27,706 nt of DNA from Stagonosporopsis chrysanthemi (Eukaryota > Ascomycota > Dothideomycetes > Pleosporales > Didymellaceae). The notes beneath the pieces were generated by a model. It saw only the letters and a program-made list of their open reading frames with translations. It was not told the DNA's origin and made no database searches. The position numbers and the translations under genes are program-made. Shown piece by piece: positions 19,743 through 27,706 of the stretch; within the stretch, counting starts at the first letter, position 1; the number at the start of each line of letters is the position of its first letter. The stretch spans positions 1 to 27,706 of the forward strand of contig JAFISE010000298.1 in the NCBI GenBank assembly GCA_022560025.1, read 5' to 3'.

Positions 19743-20136
19743 AGGCGCAACGCCGTTATTGAGGGTTACACAACTACTCCACGTAGTAATCGTAGAGCTG
19801 TATTGATGTGATACTAGCTTCATTACTCGGGCTCTTGTGCACAACGTACACTTATAACCTGTGTTCTCACGTTAGTGAAGAATAAAAATCGAGTCACTGA
19901 TTCACTTCGTCGTCTCATCCGAAATTATTTCATTTCTTCCATCTGAAAATGTGCTAGTGATGCCGCTCATCGATGTGTCTTCGGTAGTTTCATGTACAGC
20001 GATACTTCTGTCGCACGTGCCGTGTTGAGCGCAAATGCTACATGGACCTAGTCATTCACAGCAAGGTCTTCACATAACGGGCGACTTAGCCACGGAATAG
20101 ATCACATTCAGGACGAGAACTTGGTCAGGTAAACGA
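19743..20136. other. Convergent 3' intergenic region
   Basis: 394 bases lie between the stops of the secreted protein (+) and the glycosidase (-). The sequence is AT-rich around 19870-19950 (aataaaaatcg) and probably holds 3' ends. No gene was recognised. Confidence 0.55.
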
Positions 20137-22176
20137 CTAGAACAGTTTGAACTCCACAAGCCGGATCTTTTGCCCATCCTTCGGCGTAAACACAATCCTC
20201 ACTTTCTGGCTGTTCGCCTCCGACCACGATGCCTCGGTGATGCCGTTAGCAACAGGCTCAGCATATTTCGCCTCGGACACATCGACCCACGAGTCACCAC
20301 TAGCAGCCTGAATGCGGTAGCTCTCAGGGACATCAAAGCCCTGCTCAGTGTTCGCGAAGAACGCAACGTCGGCGCTGCTGACAGAGGTAGTTGAGCCAAA
20401 GTCAACCTGGAACCATACCTCAGTACCGTTACCCTGGGGAGTGCTCCAACCGTTTGCGACGTCGGTCTCGGGGAAGAACCAGATGCGTCCGTCGATGGCG
20501 CCATACAAGGAAGCGGCATCAACTCCAGAAACAGATGAGCTGCCGGCCGGGAACTCGGTGTCAGTGCTGAGCTTGATGGACTTGGCGATCTTGCGAGTAA
20601 TGGCGGGAGGCGCTGCCCGACCAAGTTGAACGCTTAGGCGGGATAGCGTTGGCGAAGAAGCGACCTCTTTGCTATCAACCTCGACCTTGAGACCGGCGGA
20701 GCCGTAACGCGAGCCGTCGGCATCCCACTGGACTGCGATCTCGTGGCCATGGTAGATGATGGCGTCGGCGCGGAAATAAGAGATTGCGGAGGCTTCAGCG
20801 GCAGGGTTGACTTCGAGGACATCGTCGGCGTTTGGGCGGATACCAACGAAACCGGAGAGGATGGAGTCGACAAAGCCAGAGTGGAAGTAGTGTGGCGAGC
20901 GCTTCAACCCGACGATCGGAAATCCGGTATCAGGGTAGTAGTCCTCCTCAAGGTCCAGTATGTTGCCACGCTCAGGGTTGTAGTGGAGCTTAGCATACTG
21001 CTGCAGAATCTTGGTGTAATCACCCTTGCCGATGACGCCGGTAGCGGTTCCGTTGGGGTAATGATCGAGGAAGTTGGCCAGACCCGTCAGCACTTGAGTC
21101 ACCTGGAAAGGCCAGATGGGGCCGTTCCACTGGCACTCGGGCTGCGTGCCATTCTCCTCAACATAACGGTACTGGCGCATGTAGTATTCGTACGTCGGGC
21201 CGACAGTACGTAGGCCATGAGGACCAGCGAATTCATTGGTATCGAGAGCATGCTTCCACGCCTCAGCAAATTCAGGAGTGTCATCTGGCAGGTCGTGCGC
21301 CCATGGAACGAGACCGACCAGTTCCCGCCCTCGGATGAAGTCCCAGTATTTTACGAACGTATTGTTGACTTGAAAACGGTCGATAAAGTGCTCGAAGGTC
21401 GAGTTCCAGAGGTCATTTTGTACGCGACTCTTAATGTCTGCAGCTCGCTGGTTGTAGGTGGTTACAGTGTCACCTGACCCACCCTTGAGCTCGGCCAGCT
21501 TAGCGATCGAGACGGCGTTGTCGTATTGGTATGCATTGATACTGGGTCGGAAAGAGTTGCCACCGAAGAACCCGTCTTGACCTCCGCTGGCATCGATACT
21601 CGAGATGGTGTATTCTGTAGCATCTCGAATCGGCTCGACGTAGTAGAGGCCTTTCGACGTATCGAACGCATCCTGCCAGGCATTGAAAACAGTTGTCATA
21701 GCGTCGAGGCGTGCTGTGGCGTCTGCAGCAACACCATCTACAAGATAGCCCTTGTATACTGATGCTGCCATGCTCTCGGAAAATTGTCGGGTGTTGCTAT
21801 TCGGGCCCAAGATGAAGGTCGCATAATCCTCCTTGAAGCGTCGATCACGGCACCAGCGGCCTTCGAGTAAATGAAAAACTGTGGCATCGTTCAAGGACGC
21901 CCATGGCTTGGTTTGCCAGCTCACGTCATCGAGAAATTCGGTTGAGATGAAGCCATTGGCGCCGAGATCGCGCTGGTGAGCGCGAAAGATATTCCAGCGG
22001 TAGTAGTAGACGTCGGTAATGTCCTTGTCGCTACTTTCGAAGAATGGGATACGATTGCGGTACCATGGCGCATCGTTGCCAAAGTACTGCTTTGCTAGAG
22101 CATCGCCGTCAAGGGCGGCTTTGACTTGGGAGACCAAAGGCAGTAGTGCAAGCGCCGAGATGCTGTTTCGTCTCAT
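20137..22176 (-). CDS. Secreted six-hairpin glycoside hydrolase with C-terminal discoidin-like domain
   Basis: The frame encodes 679 aa from the ATG at 22176 (MRRNSISALALLPLVSQVKA, signal peptide). Residues about 30-470 resemble the (alpha/alpha)6 MGH1/GH63-like glycosidases: YYYRWNIFRAHQRD at 57-70, SGGQDGFFGGNSFRPSINAY at 197-216, ECQWNGPIWPFQVTQV at 347-362 and EEDYYPDTGFP at 410-420. By analogy with GH63, Asp201 and a Glu near 409-411 are candidate catalytic acids; this is inference. Residues about 545-679 form a discoidin/F5-8C-like module (WFQVDFG, SYRIQAASG, EASWSEANSQKVRIVFTPK), likely carbohydrate binding. Several N-glycosylation sequons are present. The sugar substrate cannot be determined. 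A canonical TATA box lies about 60 nt upstream, which suggests a strongly regulated gene. No intron is needed. Confidence 0.85.
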   Translation of the reverse strand: MRRNSISALALLPLVSQVKAALDGDALAKQYFGNDAPWYRNRIPFFESSDKDITDVYYYRWNIFRAHQRDLGANGFISTEFLDDVSWQTKPWASLNDATVFHLLEGRWCRDRRFKEDYATFILGPNSNTRQFSESMAASVYKGYLVDGVAADATARLDAMTTVFNAWQDAFDTSKGLYYVEPIRDATEYTISSIDASGGQDGFFGGNSFRPSINAYQYDNAVSIAKLAELKGGSGDTVTTYNQRAADIKSRVQNDLWNSTFEHFIDRFQVNNTFVKYWDFIRGRELVGLVPWAHDLPDDTPEFAEAWKHALDTNEFAGPHGLRTVGPTYEYYMRQYRYVEENGTQPECQWNGPIWPFQVTQVLTGLANFLDHYPNGTATGVIGKGDYTKILQQYAKLHYNPERGNILDLEEDYYPDTGFPIVGLKRSPHYFHSGFVDSILSGFVGIRPNADDVLEVNPAAEASAISYFRADAIIYHGHEIAVQWDADGSRYGSAGLKVEVDSKEVASSPTLSRLSVQLGRAAPPAITRKIAKSIKLSTDTEFPAGSSSVSGVDAASLYGAIDGRIWFFPETDVANGWSTPQGNGTEVWFQVDFGSTTSVSSADVAFFANTEQGFDVPESYRIQAASGDSWVDVSEAKYAEPVANGITEASWSEANSQKVRIVFTPKDGQKIRLVEFKLF

Positions 22177-23827
22177 GGCTGCGAAATGCAGAAGCAAAGT
22201 GGGCTGCTGGCTCCCATCATGAGATGGTCGCCCTTTTATACTCCATCAGTCGTCATCGGTTTTGTCGTCAACTTGGTTGCTCTTGACATGCAAAGGGCAA
22301 TGATGCGCAACAAGATGGACCGAGCATGGCGGCGTAAGCCTGGAATGGCAGCTCGCATCGTATTGTGACCTGTGTAATCCTCGTCGGCGCATTGCCCGAA
22401 CGAGGGTTTATATTAAGTATTGCCCCGCAAAAGCTCGGGATCTCACCGGAGGCCCTGTGTGGGGTAGTTTCTCCGTTGACAGCAATGGCTGTCAGGTACC
22501 CGCCACCGCCTGCAGGAAGCTGCCAATGACATGCATTCTGTCCTCCACGAAAAGCGAGATGAAGTACGACGAGTGCACATGATAGATGTGCTCTTGGGTG
22601 CGGAGAAGACACACGTCACAGACGCGTCGCCCAAAGCAGTTAGCTCATGTTCTGGCAGACTGCCAGAGAGAGCGTGCACGTCTGCGCGACACTACTCAAT
22701 AGACGGCAACATGACAAAGCCTTGAGAATGAGGTGTCGGTCACGATGTTTATACAGCTTTCGTGAAGCCTTCAAGGGGATCTGAACAGACATTAGTTTGC
22801 GCTTGCTAATGCAGTGAAAACTAAAACGTCCCATCTAGGGCCGAGACCAGGCTTGGAAAAATAAGCACAGCGAAAAGATCTGCTCAGCAAAGTTAGGTAA
22901 ATCCCCATGGGCTGGAATACTCAACGGTTTTTCGGCTCCCACTTACAGATCCTCGAGCGGAGCGCAAGAATCACTTCCTCATAGATACGACCGATGCCTT
23001 CACGTTATGTTAGCAATCATGGAATGAACAGGATTCGTTATCTTTACGAGTCATGATTTACAAAAATGGTTTATGATCAAGGATTCACGCAACCCAAAAC
23101 AAGGGATGGCGAGTTACTCGTCAGGTCAGGCTCAAGACCAAAGCCGAGCACGAGCACGAACTGGATGACATCGACATCCAACCGACCAATGTGGTACTCT
23201 GATGAGAGGCACTTTACCAATGAAGAGTGATTAGTTGAGGGAAACCAGAATCCATCATTTATATTCGACCAGTCATGTTGGGTGGTAGGTCACACATTGG
23301 GCGGATGGTATTTGACCAGGACAGATTAGATCCCAGAAATCTTGCTCTTTATACTGACTTTTCGCCTCCGGCTTTTGTAACTCTTCCAACGGCATGCTCG
23401 GCAATTCTGACGCTGGGTCTTTGCTCGGCCTCTATTCCGCAATCGCCTGACCGGTTTACCACCTCTAGAGCTCTTGGTTCAAGGACATCAACATGACTAT
23501 GAATAGCATCCATATCTTGGGTGTCACGGCGGAGGATATAGGCGAGAATAGCTGCTGCGTATAGGGTGTGAAGGTCAACAGCAAAGGCTAGGATAAGAGA
23601 CTTTGAGTCAGTGCTGGGTAGTGAGCCGAAGGTTTGAGAGGCTGGGAATGCATCGCCGAGTCCGGGGCACACGGAGGATGACGTCGTCTTAAAAACAACG
23701 CGTCGAGATGTGACTGCCTTCCTTGAAGGAGCTGCCCCAGATAGGCTAGCACAAAACAAGACTGCAGCCTCACGCTCTGGCAGTGCGCGAAATTCTGTCG
23801 CTCTTCGATCTACGACTAACCTGCAAA
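22177..23827. other. 1.65-kb region without a supported gene
   Basis: The left part is the glycosidase promoter and the right end is the promoter of the five-exon gene. In between, open frames are short or lack an ATG, and no domain, tandem repeat, terminal inverted repeat or RNA gene was recognised. The stretch 22900-23300 is relatively AT-rich. It could hold a non-coding transcript or decayed sequence, but nothing shows it. Confidence 0.5.
22233..22240 (-). promoter_or_regulatory. TATA box of the glycosidase gene
   Basis: On the minus strand the sequence reads TATAAAAG within ggagTATAAAAGGG, 57-64 nt upstream of the ATG at 22176. It is a consensus TATA box in a suitable place. Confidence 0.6.
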
Positions 23828-25295
23828 ATGTCCGCGCAGCAAGACGATGCCGCTGCCGGTACACCCCCCGATGCGTTTGCGAGGTTTGCGAGGTACGGAC
23901 CGCATTCTCACATGGTTACAATCTTTGCTAACATGGTTTAGAGCGAAGCGAACCAACGCAAAGTGCGCGGCAAAGTAAGTTCAGAGAACGCGCTGACTTC
24001 TAGACTAGCTAAAGCTTCGCGCAGAGACATCGCTATTGTCAACGAGTTGGAAAGGATCGAACAGCGTAAGCTGGAGCTCACGACCAAACGAAAGATGAAC
24101 CGTGGCCAACGCAACGACTGGCTTCACGAGTAGGTCGAAAAGAGCCATCACATAATTTCTGTTACTTATGTATCTCAAGCTTGATCGAGACAACATTCAT
24201 CCCGTACAGCAAAGAATGGAACCTAAAGTTCGCTCGAACGATCCAGAATACCTTGCCTCCCGAGATACGTGGCATTGTATGGCGCTACCTGTTAGACAGC
24301 GACACCTGGATCGACTTCGAACACCATTTCATGGCTACAACATCTATGCTGCCTCCTGAGATCGGTCATTGTCGCTGCATCAAATCGTTGCACGGGTTGC
24401 CGAGAGTCCCTCACTTTTTACTTCCAGAATACATGGGGCCTGATGCAGCTTTGGAGATTGTTGAGCAGCTGTACAACGACGAATGGTTCGACGAAATGAC
24501 ATTCTATAGCCCGACGGCTGGCCTTGACTCTCTCATCCACAAAGACCCTTTCGGCGCTGGCTATGCTCCTGCCTCCCACATCCGAAGCCTGAGCGTCATC
24601 TGTGTCGTGGATCAATACCGACGACAACGTGTATGGCACCCTCCGAACGGCTGTGAACACACACCATACCAGAGGAGATACATCAATCGCGATAGGCTTA
24701 AGTCGGAGTTCGATCAGCTGCTCGACGTCGTAGGCAACAAGGACTTTGAGCACCTGGATGTCATCTTCAGGCAGTGCAATGTCCGCATTGATGTTCTTGA
24801 AGAAGCGCTTGAGTCTTTCGCAGACGTGCACAAAGCATTCAAAGCGGCAGGAATTGAGATGCGCGTACAGTGGTCATACTCTGGTGTCTGTAAATGCGGT
24901 AAACAGCATGGGCACGTCCATGACAGGAATCTGGATAGGTTCTTCACAGGACCGCGCCACGCATGGAAGCATCGAATGCTTCAGTTTCTTGAGAAGGTGA
25001 GATTTGTGTTGAAAGGCCTAGGTATCAGACTGACTAGAGACAGATGGATGGCATCGAGTCCAAGCATAGATGGTTCACCAACGAGCCCAGCCTCGGCCTC
25101 TCAGACAACGACTTTGTCCACCGTATGTGGGGAAACGGCGAGACCTTTGATGCGACAGATCATGAGGATTTCGATGGGGGGAACTGCGAAGACGACGATG
25201 CGAGTTCCGATGACGGCTTTGAGATCTCTGGCAGCGGCGATGAGGAACTCGATTCCGCCTCGGATGGCGACAACTCGGGTGGGCAGTCCGAGTAG
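23828..25295 (+). CDS. Five-exon protein of unknown function with acidic C-terminus
   Basis: Predicted exons: 23828-23892, 23942-23974 (33 nt), 24025-24129, 24180-24996 and 25044-25295; introns are 49, 50, 50 and 47 nt. The product has 423 aa. The N-terminus is basic (RAKRTNAKCAAK, then LELTTKRKMNRGQRND). Then comes LPPEIRGIVWRYLLDSDTWID, which resembles the F-box-like or 2EXR-like opening of a large expanded family in filamentous ascomycetes. The last 84 residues are strongly acidic (DHEDFDGGNCEDDDASSDDG). No catalytic motif was recognised. Exon 4 has no ATG near its start that would keep the LPPEIR block, which is why the upstream small exons are needed. The third junction pair (donor gtaggt, acceptor tctcaag) and the choice of acceptor at 24024 are the least certain. 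It may bind partners through the conserved block; function unknown. Confidence 0.68.
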
Positions 25296-25827
25296 GTTTG
25301 AGATCAACGACTGGGGGGACTGCATGCTTATGCCGAGCGGTACAACTCTTCGGGGCGGAAGTAGAGTTAGGGGAAAGCAGGATGATGCCCTCGAGCACTC
25401 ATTTCGTTTGTCGGGGCGTTGATTATCACCTGCATTACATTCACAGAGATACGTTTCCAGCGGTATGATAGCGACGAGAGATGATACAGACACATACGTC
25501 AGATGTCATGGTTAAGGGAGCGGTGTTCTTGGAACGTAGTGCCGATGGGAGGGTGGTTCTAGAGTACTTGTTAGCATACAGAAAACAGAAACTGCGTGCA
25601 TGCACAGTTGGCAAGTGTGGTTTCACATTTTCGAATATTCATCCGCATTAGACGCATGTCGCGCAAGATGCCTGCACAGATTCCGCATTTCCCGCCGGCC
25701 AAACCAGCAACACCAAACGCCAAGCCACACACATGGTCATCACATAGGGTATCAATCCACACGCACACATCTCCCCCTCTCTGTTCCCTTCCCTTCCCTC
25801 TCTCTCCCCCTTTTCAATAAATCCCCC
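25296..25827. other. Convergent 3' intergenic region
   Basis: 532 bases lie between the stop of the five-exon gene and the stop of SPT8. A strong pyrimidine tract (C/T almost only) spans about 25768-25815 and is followed by aataaa on the plus strand. The region probably holds both 3' UTRs. No gene was recognised. Confidence 0.55.
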
Positions 25828-27706
25828 TCACGACCCATAGCTAATCTCATACCCGAGCAGGACCTCCGTCGTCGCGCCCTCCCAGCCCCTGTTGCCGCCG
25901 GTGGAAATCATAAAACTGCACGTGGGGTCGAGGTACAGCTGCGAGATGACGCCGGTGCGGTGGCCCGGGACGATGAGGAAAGGGGTTGCGGCTGTGGAGG
26001 AGGGTCTTGGGTCCGAGGAGGAGAGCGAGGACAGCGTCGAGTGCGTGAGGTCGTATTGGCGGAGGATGTCGTAGGAAGCGCTGTGGGGGGTGGTTAGTGA
26101 GGGGGTGGGAAGGGGAAGTGGGAGGGGAAGGGGAGGGGGACATACCAAATCAGCGTGCGGCCGTTGGGCATGGCTCGTACGGCACTCACGCTGCCGCTTA
26201 CGCCGGGGAACTTGAATGTGCGCGATGGCTCGGAGAGGGTCTTGTGCAGGCTGTATTCGTCGACGGTGCCGTTGCGTCTGGTGCTGGTTAGTGGCTGGGG
26301 CGCTTCTTGTTGCTTCACAGCAGTGGGGACGGCTCAACGACTCACCTCCCGGCGTAGATGTAGTTCCCGTCGGGACTCCAGCACGCGTTCATGCACCACG
26401 GCGGCGTGCCGCGCGGTGGCAGCAGCCGTGCCACGGGCGAGGGCTGCCGGCGGTCCCAGATGGAGAGGGTGCCGTCGATGGAGGAGGAGAGGAAGGTGGA
26501 TTCCGAGGAGGGCGGCAGGGCGGGCGTGTCTTTGACGATGGTGGGCAGCTCTTCGGCGTGGGGCAGCCCGTTGGCGAGCGGGGCGTCGGCGTCGGCGGCT
26601 GGGTTGGGCGGGGATTTGGCAGCGTCGGCGGGCTGGGCGTCTGGCTGCGCGGGCGGGGTGGCGTCGGGGGCTTGGACGGGCCCGCCCATGTCCATCATGT
26701 CGAGGTCGCCGCTGGTGTCGTCCTCGGCGGCCTGGATGCCGTTTGCGATGGCGCGCGAGAACTCGTCGTCGTCGTCGTCGTCGCCCATGCCCGGCAGCGC
26801 GGCGGAGGGGTTGTTGTCGGCGCCGTCGCCGAACAGCGAGTCCTTGTCGCCGAAGAGCGAGTCGTCGGGCGAGCCGGGGGCGTCGTCGTTGGTGGGCTCG
26901 TCGGCGGGCTCGGGCGGGCGGGCGGCGGGCTCGGGGCCGCTGGCAGCGCCGTTCTGGCGCGGGCGAGCGGCGTTGTTGGACGCGAAGGTGCCGTTGGCGC
27001 GCGGCGCCGTGTCCGGGTCATGCGGGACGGGCAGGGCGGAGGCCGGGCGCTGCTCGATGGCGGAGATCTGGGTGCCGCTGGTCTCGAAGCGGCGGCGGAC
27101 CTTGCCCGTGTGCAGGTCCCAATCGTTGATGGTCTTGTCCCAGCTGCCGCTCAGCACCGACGTCTCGTCGGCGGCCAGCGTCAGCACCGAGACGGCCGAC
27201 GTGTGCGCCTTGAGCGTGTGCACGCGGTGGCCCTCGTTGTGGCGCACCGTCTGCAGGTTGATGGCGCCGCTCTCGGTGCCCGACAGCAGCCACAGCGACT
27301 GGTGGTGCACGGCCAGCGAGAAGACGGGCGACGGCGCGTCGGCGCCGGCGCTGTCCTCGTTCTCCCAGTACGACAGCAGCACCCCGGCCTTGGTGACCGA
27401 GTCGACAAACGGGTGCCGCTGCGCGACCGTCAGCGCGAGCTTGCCGTTGGCCGTGTCGACCCAGTTGAACTTGCGGATGTAGCCGTCGGCGCCGCCGCTG
27501 AACACCCACCGCATGTCGGGCGTCGCCGTGATGGCGTTGATCGACGTGCTGTGCGGCGCCGCGATGGTCGGCACAATGTCGTACACGCTGGCGTTGAGCG
27601 CCTCCTGCCGCACCGACGGCCGGAAGCGCACCTCGCCCAGCACCCCCGCCGCCGCCGCCGCCGCCGCTGCCTGCGGGCTGGGCGACGTGCGCGTCACCCG
27701 CGGGTT
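25828..27706 (-). CDS. SPT8: SAGA complex subunit SPT8 (WD40), 3' part of gene, 5' end outside window
   Basis: Exons in the window are 27706..26346, 26277..26146 and 26080..25828, with introns of 68 nt (gtgagt...cactaac...caccag) and 65 nt (gtatgt...cactaac...ccacag). The frame is open to the right edge, so the N-terminus is missing. WD40 blades are visible: INAITATPDMRWVFSGGADG, HTSAVSVLTLAADETSVLSG followed by SWDKTINDWDL, STFLSSSIDGTLSIWDRR, WCMNACWSPDGNYIYAGRRN and LICASYDILRQYDL. YAGRRNGTVDEY across the first splice is typical of Spt8. Spt8 is a SAGA subunit that contacts TBP and helps deliver it to promoters. Between blades lies a disordered acidic insert of about 180 residues (nt about 26510-27046), with six Asp in a row and a doubled SLFGD motif. 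GC content is very high compared with the rest of the window. Confidence 0.93.
26825..26860 (-). repeat. Doubled SLFGD motif in the SPT8 insert
   Basis: Within the acidic insert, SLFGDKD is followed directly by SLFGDGA. The two copies are adjacent and in frame. Such short hydrophobic-in-acidic motifs can act as binding elements; this is inference. Confidence 0.6.
27647..27670 (-). repeat. Poly-alanine trinucleotide run in SPT8
   Basis: A GCC/GCG-type run encodes eight alanines in a row near the right edge. It is probably length-variable between isolates but always in frame. Confidence 0.7.

Noticed and set aside
23349..23864. 171-codon minus-strand open frame
   Set aside because: It starts at a GTG, has its only late ATGs near the end, overlaps the start of the well-supported five-exon gene, and shows no family features.
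23975..24003. 29-nt intron in the five-exon gene
   Set aside because: In frame but too short for splicing; the acceptor at 24024 gives the same phase with a 50-nt intron.
24181..25422. Single-exon gene model starting at 24181 and ending at 25422
   Set aside because: 24181 is a TTG and not an ATG; the 3' part after 24996 loses the acidic frame, and a 47-nt intron with a CTGAC branch site restores it. The stop at 25295 is preferred.
25768..25815. Pyrimidine tract as a transposon tail or simple-sequence locus
   Set aside because: No target-site duplication or element body; more likely part of the 3' UTR or terminator of the convergent genes.
26391..27482. 363-codon plus-strand frame antisense to SPT8
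   Set aside because: It is a GC-rich shadow of the SPT8 reading frame; the WD40 signal is clearly on the other strand.

Overview
The window is nuclear DNA from a filamentous ascomycete (Pezizomycotina). Reasons: 46-69 nt spliceosomal introns with CTRAC-type branch points, a HET-domain gene, a Zn2Cys6 regulator, an RTA1-type membrane protein, a PET191 orthologue and a fungal SPT8. The style of the HET gene and of the 23.8-25.3 kb gene suggests Dothideomycetes, but that is inference. Positions 1-97 are a pure G run, most likely a sequencing or assembly artefact at a contig end. No bacterial features, CRISPR array, tRNA, rRNA or intact transposon were seen. Eleven protein genes are supported; splice sites were read by hand from frame, splice consensus and family motifs.

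Layout from left to right: HET-domain protein (192-2156, -, 2 exons); TGL1/YEH-type steryl-ester lipase (2779-4992, -) divergent from PET191 (5369-5812, +, 2 exons); a 119-aa secreted protein (6263-6622, -); a Zn2Cys6 transcription factor (7050-9072, -, 4 exons) divergent from a seven-TM RTA1-like protein (9980-11038, +); a secreted yellow/royal-jelly-like protein with a probable GC-AG intron (11185-12513, -); a 1681-aa intronless protein of unknown function (13477-18522, +); a secreted cysteine-containing protein with three pentapeptide repeats (18808-19742, +, 3 exons); a secreted six-hairpin glycosidase with a discoidin-like C-terminus (20137-22176, -); 1.65 kb without a supported gene; a five-exon gene of unknown function with an acidic tail (23828-25295, +); and SPT8 of the SAGA complex (25828 to beyond 27706, -), whose 5' end lies outside the window.

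PET191 and SPT8 are housekeeping genes. Four products carry signal peptides, and HET, RTA1-like and Zn2Cys6 genes are typical accessory content, so this looks like a mixed core/accessory euchromatic segment and not one biosynthetic cluster. The most plausible functional linkage is the divergent regulator/RTA1-like pair, whose shared 907-bp promoter holds a perfect TTCGG-N5-CCGAA palindrome. The best candidate for something undescribed is the 1681-aa orphan protein.
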